From: Bacillota bacterium
Lineage (GTDB): Bacteria; Bacillota; Clostridia; Oscillospirales; Oscillospiraceae
Assembly: GCA_023406225.1 (NCBI GenBank)
Contig: JAEXWS010000042.1
Location: 1-13,970, forward strand
DNA: 13,970 nucleotides
Reading direction: 5' to 3'
The notes under the pieces are model-generated. The model made no database searches. It saw nothing but the letters and a program-made list of their open reading frames with translations, and had not been told where the DNA came from. This document shows, one piece after another, positions 1 through 7,050 of this stretch. The position numbers and the translations under genes were made by a program. Every line of letters begins with the position of its first letter. Positions within the stretch are counted from its first letter, which is position 1.

Positions 1-1195
1 GCATGGGCATCATGGCCCGCAGCGAGCCGGCAAGGCGCGTCTCCCCGGTCTGGTTGCACATCAGCAGGCAGAGGCCCACCGGCGGCGTCACCAGGCCGAT
101 GCAGAGGTTAAAGCTCATGATGATGCCGAATTGCAGCAGATCGATGCCGAACGCCGCCAGCACCGGCATCAAAATCGGCGTCATCATCACCACGGCGGCA
201 TTGGCCTCCATCAGCATGCCGATGATCAGGAACAGAACGTTCAGCAGCAGCAATATGACGAATCTGCTGTTTGTGATGGAGCTGAAAAACGCGACCAGCT
301 GCTGGGGCAGGCCGGAGGTGGTAATCACATAGCTGGACGCCGTGGACAGTCCCACCATGACCATGATGGTGGCCGTGGAGACCGCGCCCTCCATAAACAC
401 GGTGGGCAGCTCCTTCCAGCTCATGTCGCGGTATATGAAAAGACTGACGATCAAGCTGTACGCCACGGCCACCGCGGCCGCCTCGGTGGCCGTGAAAATG
501 CCGCCGAAGATGCCGCCCAGGATGATGACCGGCATCAAAAGGGCCCAGACGCCTTTTCCAACGGAGGTCCCCACCCTTTTCATGCTGGGTTTCTCATGCG
601 CGGGCAGGTTGTGCCGCCGGCCATACCACAGCCCGTAGCCGATCAGGACCGCCGCCAGGATGACGCCGGGGAGCACGGAGCCCAAAAACAGGCTGGCCAC
701 GGAGACGTTGGTGATGCTGGCGTAAACGATCAAAACGATCGAGGGCGGGATGATGGGGCCGAGGATCGAGGAGATGGCGGACACCGCCACCGCAAATTCC
801 GCGGGATAGCCCTCTCTTTTCATGGCGGGAATGGTGATGCCGCCGATGGCGGAGGAAGTGGCCACGCCGGAGCCGGAGATGGCGCCGAACAGCGCGGAGG
901 CCAGGGTGGTCACCAGCGCCAGGCTGCCCTTGATGTGCCCGATCAGGGCGTTGCAAATGTCGATCAGCTTGCCCGTGATGCTTCGGGACATGATGTTCCC
1001 CGCCAGGATGAAAAAGGGGATGGCCAGAAGGGAGCTGCTGTTCATCCCCGCGAACATCCGCTGGGGCAGGACCAGCAGCGGAAGGCCCGCCATGTTCAAT
1101 GCGACCAGCGTCCCGATCCCCAGGGACATGTAGATGGGAAATCCCAGGAAGGACAGCACCAGCAAAAAGAGAATGATCAAAATCCCCACATTCAT
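1..1195 (-). CDS. dctM: TRAP transporter large permease DctM (3' end outside window)
   Basis: This is the large membrane subunit of a tripartite ATP-independent periplasmic (TRAP) transporter, the ion-coupled translocation channel for carboxylate-type substrates delivered by DctP. Reading the minus strand from the ATG at 1195 gives 398 codons without a stop before the left window edge. The family is about 425-430 residues, so roughly the last 30 are missing. The product is very hydrophobic, with many membrane segments and family-typical stretches: GIGTLVAL and LAIPFFILAGNIM near the N terminus, LFGAISGSGVATSSAIGGI, ILGPIIPPSIVLIVY, and near the end GLVTPPVGLCL. The start is fixed by an AAAAGGAGG site about 6 nt upstream, inside the end of dctQ. 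The dctQ stop overlaps this start as ATGA, implying translational coupling. The family assignment is secure; the substrate cannot be read from the sequence. Confidence 0.95.
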   Translation of the reverse strand, partial: MNVGILIILFLLVLSFLGFPIYMSLGIGTLVALNMAGLPLLVLPQRMFAGMNSSSLLAIPFFILAGNIMSRSITGKLIDICNALIGHIKGSLALVTTLASALFGAISGSGVATSSAIGGITIPAMKREGYPAEFAVAVSAISSILGPIIPPSIVLIVYASITNVSVASLFLGSVLPGVILAAVLIGYGLWYGRRHNLPAHEKPSMKRVGTSVGKGVWALLMPVIILGGIFGGIFTATEAAAVAVAYSLIVSLFIYRDMSWKELPTVFMEGAVSTATIMVMVGLSTASSYVITTSGLPQQLVAFFSSITNSRFVILLLLNVLFLIIGMLMEANAAVVMMTPILMPVLAAFGIDLLQFGIIMSFNLCIGLVTPPVGLCLLMCNQTGETRLAGSLRAMMPM

Positions 1196-1695
1196 GTCCG
1201 CGCCTCCTTTTCACTTCCCCGCAGTCCGTCCATGTTTTTCAAGACCACCTCCAGCGAGGTCAGCAGCATCAGCCCGATCCCGATGGGTACGCTGGCATAG
1301 GGGATCGACATCGGGACGCCCAGTCCGGCGGACATGGTGCGGCTTCCCATCCGGCAAAGATCCAGAGAGTAGACGAACAGGAACGCCAGGAATACCATCC
1401 CCACCAGCGTCGTCCCGACGGTGAAGGCGCATTTCGTCCTGGGCTTGAAGCGGTTGATCAGCATATCGATCTGCAGGTGGCTGTTGCGGCGGATCGCGAT
1501 GGCCGCGCCGATCATCACGTCATAGATGAACAAATAGCGGGCCAGCTCCTCGCTCCAGGAATTGGCGTTGGAAAAGATGTACCGCATGACGACCTGATAG
1601 ACGATGATGATCACCATCACCCCCACGCTGACCGCCAGGACGGCCTTTTCGATCTTCTCCAGGCAGTCCAGAAATTTTGAATATCCTTTCAGCAT
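1192..1695 (-). CDS. dctQ: TRAP transporter small permease DctQ
   Basis: This is the small four-helix membrane subunit of the TRAP transporter, which pairs with DctM and contacts the binding protein. The product is 167 residues, normal for the family. Membrane segments are at about 18-37, 52-68, 88-110 and 132-152. The diagnostic motif WSEELARYLF is at 47-56, followed by the IRRNSHLQIDML loop at 68-79. A GTG six bases further upstream is also in frame, but the AGGAG site lies only 2 nt from it and 8 nt from the ATG at 1695, so the ATG is preferred. The gene sits 23 bp downstream of dctP and overlaps dctM by ATGA, so the three genes form one operon. Confidence 0.93.
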   Translation of the reverse strand: MLKGYSKFLDCLEKIEKAVLAVSVGVMVIIIVYQVVMRYIFSNANSWSEELARYLFIYDVMIGAAIAIRRNSHLQIDMLINRFKPRTKCAFTVGTTLVGMVFLAFLFVYSLDLCRMGSRTMSAGLGVPMSIPYASVPIGIGLMLLTSLEVVLKNMDGLRGSEKEART

Positions 1696-1718
1696 ACGCA
1701 CCTCTCCTCAGCGGCCGT

Positions 1719-2732
1719 TCAGGACGCGGGGTCCATGTCCCGGATCTGCTGGTACCAATCTGTCAGCTGGGGGAAATTCGCCTCCGTGTATCCGGCAAAA
1801 TGCTCTGCAAAGGCCGCGTTGTCCACTTCGACGAACGTGACGCCCTGGCCTTCCAGCTCCGCCTTTTTGGCGTCCTCACGCTCCAGCACATCCGCGCTCA
1901 CCTGCTCTCCCGCGTAAACGGCGGCCTCTTCCACCGCGGACTGGATGTCCTCGGGCAGAGAGGCAAAGTAGCCGGAATCCATAACGATGGTGTTGGCGCT
2001 GTAGACGTGATTGGTCAAGATCCAGTATTTGCAGACCTCCTGGAAGGAGTAGCTGGCGGAGTCCAGGATCGAGTTTTCCTGACCGTTCACGGTCCCCTGC
2101 TGCAGCGCCGTGTAGGTCTCGCCCATGGCCAGCGGCGTGGGGGCGGAGCCCATCCAGTCCCAAATCTTGATGTAGCCCTCCAAATTGGGCGCGCGGAGCT
2201 TGAAGCCGGAGAACGCCTCCACGGTCTTCATCTCCTTGGTCGCCGTCACGATGCGGGCGCCCCGGAATCCCGCGCCCATCAGCTTGAACCCGGCATCGCC
2301 GCCCACCGCGTCCTGGATATCCCGGCCAAGCTCGCTGCCCCAGACGTTCATGAAGTGATCGTAGCCGCTGAAGGTATAGGGCATGATGTCGATGTTGGCC
2401 AGCGGAGTGAACGGGGCCAGGGTCCCGACGGATTCACAGAGGACATCCGCCACGCCCACGGACATTCCCTCCAGCACCTCGGTAGTGGAGCCCAAGCTGC
2501 CGCCGCCGTAAAAATCCACCTGGACCCGGCCGTTCGTGAGGCTCTCCACCTTATCCTTGAAATATGTAGCCATGTCGAAGGCCATTTCGCCGGGAGCGCT
2601 TCCGTTCAGCGCCATTTTCCAGGTATACTCCGCTCCGGAGCCGTCTCCGCCCTGGGCGGGGGTGCCTCCGCAGCCTGTCAGCAGGCCGAAGACCATCGTA
2701 AATGCAAACGCCGCGGACAATACTCTTTTCAT
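1719..2732 (-). CDS. dctP: TRAP transporter substrate-binding lipoprotein DctP
   Basis: This is the extracytoplasmic solute receptor that captures substrate and hands it to DctQM. The product is 337 residues. It has a lipoprotein signal peptide with lipobox LTGC, putting the lipidated Cys at residue 21. The mature protein is therefore membrane-anchored, as expected in a Gram-positive cell. The DctP fold is recognisable: a segment reading FKLRAPNLEGY contains the Arg (R180) that in this family usually salt-bridges a substrate carboxylate, and GETYTALQQGTVNGQENS follows it. The ATG at 2732 is chosen because the GAGGAG site lies 11 nt upstream; an in-frame TTG at 2741 would leave only 2 nt. It is first in the operon, so probably the most translated. 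Its adjacent FadR-type regulator suggests an organic or sugar acid substrate, which is inference only. Confidence 0.94.
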   Translation of the reverse strand: MKRVLSAAFAFTMVFGLLTGCGGTPAQGGDGSGAEYTWKMALNGSAPGEMAFDMATYFKDKVESLTNGRVQVDFYGGGSLGSTTEVLEGMSVGVADVLCESVGTLAPFTPLANIDIMPYTFSGYDHFMNVWGSELGRDIQDAVGGDAGFKLMGAGFRGARIVTATKEMKTVEAFSGFKLRAPNLEGYIKIWDWMGSAPTPLAMGETYTALQQGTVNGQENSILDSASYSFQEVCKYWILTNHVYSANTIVMDSGYFASLPEDIQSAVEEAAVYAGEQVSADVLEREDAKKAELEGQGVTFVEVDNAAFAEHFAGYTEANFPQLTDWYQQIRDMDPAS

Positions 2733-2905
2733 CTCTGTCAACGCTCCTCTTCATAATTTTTCCAATGGCCGCAGGTATCTTCCGGTTGCCAGGGGCCATG
2801 CCGCCGGTACGGCAAGGTGGACCATGCAGGGGCGGCCGCTCCGGGGACCGCCGGAATACCCCGGAACGCGCTGGGTTGGTTCGGCTCTGTAATGGTAAAA
2901 TTATA

Positions 2906-2922
2906 TAATGGTCTTACCATTA
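2906..2922. promoter_or_regulatory. FadR/GntR-type operator overlapping the dctPQM start site
   Basis: TAATGGT-CTT-ACCATTA is a perfect 7-bp inverted repeat with a 3-bp centre. It contains the TGGTnnnACCA core typical of operators bound by FadR-subfamily GntR regulators. It covers the predicted transcription start of dctP, where binding would block transcription. A second TAATGGT half-site is at 2890-2896, 16 bp from the first in the same orientation. The likely ligand is the product of the divergent gntR gene at 3130. Confidence 0.75.
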
Positions 2923-2927
2923 ATCTA

Positions 2928-2956
2928 TTTATATATCTTTGTGCATTCTATGTCAA
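2928..2956 (-). promoter_or_regulatory. Promoter of dctPQM
   Basis: On the minus strand TTGACA (2951-2956) and TATAAA (2928-2933) are separated by exactly 17 bp, a near-consensus sigma-A promoter. The start site is expected near 2921, inside the palindromic operator. The sequence shows a strong promoter under repression, i.e. substrate-inducible expression by inference. Confidence 0.8.
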
Positions 2957-3072
2957 GCGTTTTTTAAATAACACACTTCTTCTGTATATTTTATATAAAA
3001 TATATTCCGTTTTTCTGTGTATATGCAAAGCATTTCCTTCGGGATCCACCCGCGTCCGCCTCTTCCCCTTCC

Positions 3073-3101
3073 TTGACATCATTTTTCCCCCGTGGTATGC
3101 T
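3073..3101 (+). promoter_or_regulatory. Promoter of gntR
   Basis: TTGACA (3073-3078), a 17-bp spacer and TATGCT (3096-3101) form a good sigma-A promoter. Transcription should begin near 3108, leaving a leader of about 20 nt. This argues that the true gntR start is the GTG at 3130 rather than any codon further upstream, because those lie within the promoter. Confidence 0.65.
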
Positions 3102-3129
3102 AAAAAAAACAGAAAATGGAGACTGCATT

Positions 3130-3882
3130 GTGGGAGATCATATTTCTAAACCCCTGTTTGCTCCGGCGAAAACACAGCGCGCCTCGGAGGCCATCTATCA
3201 CCAGATCTATCCCAAAATCGTTTCCGGTGAATTGAAGCCCGGAGAGCGCCTTCCCTCCGAGCGGGAGCTGGCGGAGCAGTTTCAGCGCAGCCGCCCCGTG
3301 GTCCGGGAGGCCCTTCGCATGCTTGAGCAGGACGGCCTGCTGGAAACGTCCCTTGGCAGCACCGGCGGCGCCGTGATCCGGGGCGTGTCTCTGAAGACGG
3401 TGGAGGAGCCTCTGAAAAACCTGGTGGCGATGGGCGCCATCAATCTGAACGAGCTTCTGGAGTACCGGCACATCAATGACCGGGGCTGCGCGCGGCTGGC
3501 CGCCGTTCACTATGAAAGCCAGGACGCGGCGGAGCTCAAGCGCATACTGGCGTGCGCTAAGGAAAACCTGGATAGGTCCCTCAGCTTTCAGGAATATGAC
3601 GTCGCCTTTCACACCGCCTTGGCAAAGGCCAGCCACAACGCCCTGGCCATGATGATCAACGATGTGATCGTCCGTTTGAATACGGACGTGTTTCTTCATG
3701 CCATTCGGGACTACACGCCTCGGCAGCTCCGCGCGGTCAACCAGCAGATCTATGAAACGCATGCCGCCGTGATGGACGCCGTTCTGGCCAGGGACCCCGA
3801 CCTGGCCGACACCTGCATCTCGGCCATGATCCAGGTTTTCAAATCCGTCGGGATCGATCAAACAGGACCCGGAACAAATTGA
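3130..3882 (+). CDS. FadR/FCD-subfamily GntR transcriptional regulator
   Basis: This is a DNA-binding regulator, probably the repressor of the divergent dctPQM operon. The product is 250 residues. The N-terminal winged helix-turn-helix at about 15-85 contains GERLPSERELAEQF and SRPVVREALRMLEQDGLLE, the classical GntR signature. The C-terminal all-helical FCD ligand-binding domain runs from about 105 to 240. Of the FCD metal ligands, Asp157, His161 and His211 can be seen. The usual third His, near residue 233, is Met. The GTG start has a GGAG site 8 nt upstream and lies just after a clear promoter; upstream in-frame codons would lie in that promoter. Effectors of such proteins next to TRAP genes are usually the transported acid, so autogenous sensing of substrate is inferred. 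Confidence 0.9.
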   Translation: MGDHISKPLFAPAKTQRASEAIYHQIYPKIVSGELKPGERLPSERELAEQFQRSRPVVREALRMLEQDGLLETSLGSTGGAVIRGVSLKTVEEPLKNLVAMGAINLNELLEYRHINDRGCARLAAVHYESQDAAELKRILACAKENLDRSLSFQEYDVAFHTALAKASHNALAMMINDVIVRLNTDVFLHAIRDYTPRQLRAVNQQIYETHAAVMDAVLARDPDLADTCISAMIQVFKSVGIDQTGPGTN

Positions 3883-3928
3883 CGCTCCTCCGCGCCGTTG
3901 GGATCGCTTCCGGCCTCATCAAAATTTG

Positions 3929-3959
3929 AAAAACACGCGGCTTTGCGCCGCGTGTTTTT
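3929..3959. terminator. Bidirectional intrinsic terminator between gntR and the metal repressor gene
   Basis: A 13-bp perfect stem (3929-3941 with 3947-3959), closed by a TTTGC loop, has a GC-rich top and A5/T5 flanks. It therefore gives a U-tract in both directions. It lies between two convergent genes, ending at 3882 on the plus strand and 3977 on the minus strand, and can serve both. Confidence 0.88.
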
Positions 3960-3976
3960 TGTTTGTCTCTGCGGGT

Positions 3977-4420
3977 TCAGCAGTCCGCACCGGTCTCATT
4001 CCGGAGCCGCCTGCAAAGCAGCTCCAGATTTTTTACGGTCTGCATATTGATAAAGTGTTCGATTTTTTCCACCTGCTCCAATTCGTTTTTTGAACCGTTG
4101 AGCATACACAAAAACCGCTGCAGGACGTCATGGCGGTAGAGCAGATAATCTCCGAGGGAGGCCCCCTGTTCGGTCATCTCGATGCCGCCGTACCTCTGTG
4201 CCCGGACGAGCCCCGCCTTTGCAAGCTGTTGGATCATCTTTGTGACGGAGGAGGCCTTGACATGCAGGCGCGTGGACAGGTCCACCACCCGGACCGCCTC
4301 GCCGCCGCGCTGGATGCGGGCTATCATCTCCAGATAATCCTCCATCGCGCTGGTCAGTTCACCATCGGACAGGAGCTCATATCCCTTCATGGTATAAAAG
4401 CCGTCGGGTATGCAGGCCAT
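3977..4420 (-). CDS. DtxR/MntR-family metal-dependent transcriptional repressor
   Basis: This is a metal-activated repressor of metal uptake genes, probably of the divergent feoAB. The product is 147 residues, the short two-domain MntR/IdeR type without a C-terminal SH3 domain. The winged helix is at about 27-85, with the recognition segment HVKASSVTKMIQQL. The dimerisation/metal domain follows. All six ligands described for Bacillus MntR are present at matching spacing: D28 and E31 (in MEDYLE), H97 (in YRHDVL), E118, E121 and H122 (in VEKIEH). The frame stays open 117 nt further upstream, but the GGAG site 9 nt before the ATG at 4420 fixes this start. Conserved ligands point to Mn-type coordination, while the neighbours point to iron, so the sensed metal is undecided. 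Confidence 0.88.
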   Translation of the reverse strand: MACIPDGFYTMKGYELLSDGELTSAMEDYLEMIARIQRGGEAVRVVDLSTRLHVKASSVTKMIQQLAKAGLVRAQRYGGIEMTEQGASLGDYLLYRHDVLQRFLCMLNGSKNELEQVEKIEHFINMQTVKNLELLCRRLRNETGADC

Positions 4421-4516
4421 GATCCTCATCTCCATTTGCACGTGCTTCGATTCACCATGAGCGATCCGGGAGAATAGCATGATGGCGAGGAGTTTCCCTC
4501 TCCTAAACTTCGGGGA

Positions 4517-4552
4517 CCGCCTGTTTTCCGGACGCACGTCCCGGAAAGGCGG
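4517..4552. repeat. GC-rich imperfect hairpin upstream of the metal repressor gene
   Basis: CCGCCT (4517-4522) pairs with AGGCGG (4547-4552), and TTTCCGGACG (4525-4534) pairs with CGTCCCGGAAA (4537-4547) with one bulged C. The loop is only 2 nt. A second hairpin, CCGCCC/GGGCGG, follows at about 4564-4576. There is no U-tract, so this is leader structure rather than an obvious terminator. Confidence 0.45.
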
Positions 4553-4576
4553 CCGGCCTCCCCCGCCCTGGGGCGG

Positions 4577-4605
4577 ATTCCAGGAAACGGGGGGCCTGCT
4601 GTCAA
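4577..4605 (-). promoter_or_regulatory. Possible promoter of the DtxR/MntR-like gene
   Basis: On the minus strand TTGACA (4600-4605), 17 bp, and TGGAAT (4577-4582) form a plausible but weak promoter. It would give a leader of about 150 nt containing GC-rich hairpins. The candidate metal-repressor box at 4606-4627 abuts the -35 hexamer. Confidence 0.4.
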
Positions 4606-4627
4606 AAAGTTTCCCGAACCTAACTTT
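4606..4627. promoter_or_regulatory. Candidate DtxR-type operator between the repressor gene and feoA
   Basis: The segment begins AAAGTT and ends AACTTT, an inverted repeat around a 10-bp centre. Read on the minus strand it starts TTAGGTTCGGG, matching about 12 of 19 positions of the classical DtxR box (TTAGGTTAGCCTAACCTAA). It lies 18 bp before the feoA start, where binding would repress feoAB. A related element with TTCGGGGA in opposite orientation lies at 4504-4517. Regulator-operator pairing is inferred. Confidence 0.4.
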
Positions 4628-4644
4628 ATGATCGAGGTGACGAT

Positions 4645-4884
4645 ATGATGAGTGCTTATCATACGCTGAATGAAATAGATCCCGGACAGCGCGCCGTGGT
4701 GGATGAATTGCGGTCTACGGGCAGCATGCGCCGCAGGCTTCTTGATATCGGCCTGATAAAAAACACAGAGGTCGAGTGTCTCGGCAGAAGTCCCGGCGGC
4801 GACCCGACCGCATTTCTGATCCGCGGCGCGGTCATTGCGATCCGTTCCGAGGATTGTAAAAACATACGGGTCTTATCGAATTGA
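4645..4884 (+). CDS. feoA: Ferrous iron transport protein FeoA
   Basis: This is a small cytosolic SH3-like protein that assists FeoB in ferrous iron uptake. The product is 79 residues, the usual size. The family pattern is clear: RRRLLDIGLIKNTEVECL at 29-46, SPGGDPTAFLIRGAVIAIR at about 49-67, then the final strand. Two adjacent ATGs (4645 and 4648) could start it; the GAGGTG site at 4634-4639 lies 5 nt from the first and 8 nt from the second, so a one-residue ambiguity remains. It is 18 bp upstream of feoB on the same strand, forming a feoAB operon. The candidate metal-repressor box immediately upstream suggests repression when metal is plentiful. Confidence 0.93.
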   Translation: MMSAYHTLNEIDPGQRAVVDELRSTGSMRRRLLDIGLIKNTEVECLGRSPGGDPTAFLIRGAVIAIRSEDCKNIRVLSN

Positions 4885-4902
4885 CAAGGGAGGAGACATA
4901 AA

Positions 4903-7050
4903 ATGGGCCTGACAAGCAGCTCGGTCGGGATCAACGCGGTGGACTCCGGATTGGTCATAAAGAAAAAGACCGAAGCGGACCGGATCGTCGCTCTGGCGGG
5001 AAATCCCAACGTCGGAAAGAGCACCGTGTTCAACGGACTGACCGGATTGAACCAGCACACCGGAAACTGGCCGGGGAAAACGGTCACCAACGCGCAGGGG
5101 TACTGCGCCTCCAAAAGGCAAAGCTACGTGATGGTCGATATCCCCGGCACATACTCTTTGATGGCCCATTCCGCCGAGGAAGAGGTCGCGCGGAACTTTA
5201 TCTGCTTTGGGGATCCCGATGCGGTGGTGGTCGTATGCGACGCGACCTGCCTGGAGCGGAATTTGAATCTGGTCCTCCAGACCATTGAGATCTCGTCTCA
5301 TGTGGTGGTGTGCGTCAACCTGATGGACGAGGCGAAGCGGAAAAACATCGCCCTCGACCTGCCGCTCCTTTCAAAGCGGCTGGGCGTTCCGGTCGTCGGC
5401 ACGACGGCCCGGAAAAAGAAAAGCCTGGACCGTTTGATGGAAGCTCTCGACGGCATCGTGGCCGGCGAGACCCATACCGCCCCCTATATCGTGCGGTATT
5501 CCGCGGAGATCGAGCAGGCAGTTTCCCTCCTTGAGCCTGTGATCCGGAAAAAATGCGGCGGAGCGCTCAACAGCAGGTGGCTGAGCCTCAAGCTGCTGGA
5601 CCAGGACCCGTCGCTGATGCGTGAGATCAGAAACTATCTGGGCAGGGACTTCCTGCCGGACGATGAACTGGAGGCCGCGATTTCCGCCGCAAAGGACTTC
5701 CTCGCCCAGCACGGCGTCGACAGCGGCGATAAATTGAAGGACCGGATCGTATCCTCCCTGGTGAGCAGCGCGGAGACCGTGTGCAGAGGCGCCGTCGTAT
5801 ACGGCGACCGCCAATACGCCGAGACCGACCGCAGGCTCGATAAAATACTAACAAGCCGGCTCACCGGCTATCCGGTGATGCTCGCACTGCTGGCAGTCGT
5901 ATTCTGGCTTACGATTACCGGGGCGAACTACCCGTCGCAGCTGCTGGCCGACGGCCTGTTCTGGGTCCAGGACCGGCTGACGGAGCTTTTTGCGTATCTC
6001 CACGCGCCGGAGTGGCTGCACGGGATCCTTGTACTGGGCGTATACAGGGTGCTGGCATGGGTCGTGTCCGTTATGCTGCCGCCTATGGCGATCTTTTTCC
6101 CGCTTTTCACACTGCTGGAGGACGCGGGCTATCTGCCGCGCATCGCATACAATCTGGATAAACCCTTCAAACGCTGCTGCGCCTGCGGCAAACAGGCGTT
6201 GTGCATGTGCATGGGTTTTGGCTGCAACGCCGCCGGCATCATCGGATGCAGGATCATCGATTCGCCCCGGGAGCGTCTCCTCGCGATCCTGACGAACAAC
6301 TTTGTCCCCTGCAACGGGCGGTTTCCAACGCTTATCGCCATCCTGACCATGTTTTTCGTGGGCACGGCCGGGGGCGCCCTCTCCTCTTTATGGTCCGCGC
6401 TGCTGCTGACCCTAGTGATCGTTCTGGGGGTGCTCATCACCCTCGGAGTGACAAAACTGCTTTCAAAAACCCTGCTGAAAGGCGTCCCCTCCTCTTTTAC
6501 CCTTGAGCTTCCCCCATACCGAAAGCCGCAGATCGGAAAGGTGATCGTCCATTCCATATTCGACAGGACGCTGTTTGTCCTTGGCCGCGCGATCGTGGTG
6601 GCGGCTCCTGCGGGTCTTGTCATCTGGCTGATGGCAAATATTTCGGTCCATGACGTCAGCATCCTCAGCCACTGCGCGGCCTTCCTCGACCCATTCGCCC
6701 GGCTCATGGGGCTGGACGGCGTCATCCTTATCGCGTTCATCCTGGGCTTCCCGGCCAATGAGATCGTTATCCCGATCGCCATCATGGCATACATGGCACA
6801 GGGCAGCATTCTGGAGCTCGACAGCCTGTATGAGATGAAAGCCCTGTTCGTGCAGAACGGCTGGACGTGGATCACAGCGGTAAGCGCCATGCTGTTCTCA
6901 TTGAATCACTGGCCCTGTTCGACCACGCTGCTGACGATTAAAAAGGAAACGGGCAGCTGGAAATGGACCGCCCTGGCCGCCGCCATACCGACCGCCACCG
7001 GCGTCGCGGTATGCATCGCCTTTACCGCCCTGGCCCGGCTGTTTGTCTGA
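4903..7050 (+). CDS. feoB: Ferrous iron transport GTPase/permease FeoB
   Basis: This is the membrane permease for Fe(II) uptake with a G-protein domain facing the cytosol. The product is 715 residues. N-terminal G motifs are G1 GNPNVGKS (33-40), G3 DIPG (79-82) and G4 NLMD (139-142). A helical regulatory domain follows to about 290, then the membrane part with two Gate repeats. The pore-region segment is unusually rich in cysteine: seven Cys at 425, 426, 428, 434, 436, 441 and 449, ending in the family motif GFGCNAAG. NNFVPCNGRFPTLIAI follows. The start has a GGGAGGAG site 7 nt upstream. About 25 residues precede the G domain, a short N-terminal extension. No FeoC gene follows. Iron is the expected substrate, but some FeoB proteins prefer Mn. 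Confidence 0.96.
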   Translation: MGLTSSSVGINAVDSGLVIKKKTEADRIVALAGNPNVGKSTVFNGLTGLNQHTGNWPGKTVTNAQGYCASKRQSYVMVDIPGTYSLMAHSAEEEVARNFICFGDPDAVVVVCDATCLERNLNLVLQTIEISSHVVVCVNLMDEAKRKNIALDLPLLSKRLGVPVVGTTARKKKSLDRLMEALDGIVAGETHTAPYIVRYSAEIEQAVSLLEPVIRKKCGGALNSRWLSLKLLDQDPSLMREIRNYLGRDFLPDDELEAAISAAKDFLAQHGVDSGDKLKDRIVSSLVSSAETVCRGAVVYGDRQYAETDRRLDKILTSRLTGYPVMLALLAVVFWLTITGANYPSQLLADGLFWVQDRLTELFAYLHAPEWLHGILVLGVYRVLAWVVSVMLPPMAIFFPLFTLLEDAGYLPRIAYNLDKPFKRCCACGKQALCMCMGFGCNAAGIIGCRIIDSPRERLLAILTNNFVPCNGRFPTLIAILTMFFVGTAGGALSSLWSALLLTLVIVLGVLITLGVTKLLSKTLLKGVPSSFTLELPPYRKPQIGKVIVHSIFDRTLFVLGRAIVVAAPAGLVIWLMANISVHDVSILSHCAAFLDPFARLMGLDGVILIAFILGFPANEIVIPIAIMAYMAQGSILELDSLYEMKALFVQNGWTWITAVSAMLFSLNHWPCSTTLLTIKKETGSWKWTALAAAIPTATGVAVCIAFTALARLFV

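Larger units (their letters stand above)
2733..3129. other. Divergent intergenic region between dctP and gntR
   Basis: This 397-bp stretch has no gene. It holds the dctPQM promoter and operator, the gntR promoter, and a dctP leader of roughly 190 nt. The leader is GC-rich, in contrast with the AT-rich promoter core at 2890-3005. Inside the leader, the segment at 2774-2785 can pair with 2851-2860 and encloses a smaller hairpin (TGCCG at 2799-2803 with CGGCA at 2810-2814). I do not recognise this as a known riboswitch. Confidence 0.6.

Noticed and set aside
131..1300. Long open frame on the plus strand rich in His, Asp, Gly and Gln
   Set aside because: It is antisense to dctM/dctQ and its composition is what GC-rich coding DNA gives in the opposite strand; no ribosome site or family similarity.
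1677..2756. Long plus-strand open frame opposite dctP
   Set aside because: Fully antisense to a well-supported lipoprotein gene, with no recognisable domain.
3100..3861. Minus-strand open frame of about 250 codons opposite gntR
   Set aside because: Mirror frame of the GntR coding sequence; the forward protein has clear domains and a promoter.
4421..4537. N-terminal extension of the metal repressor up to 4537
   Set aside because: In frame, but a well-placed GGAG precedes the ATG at 4420, and family members begin shortly before the MEDYLE motif.
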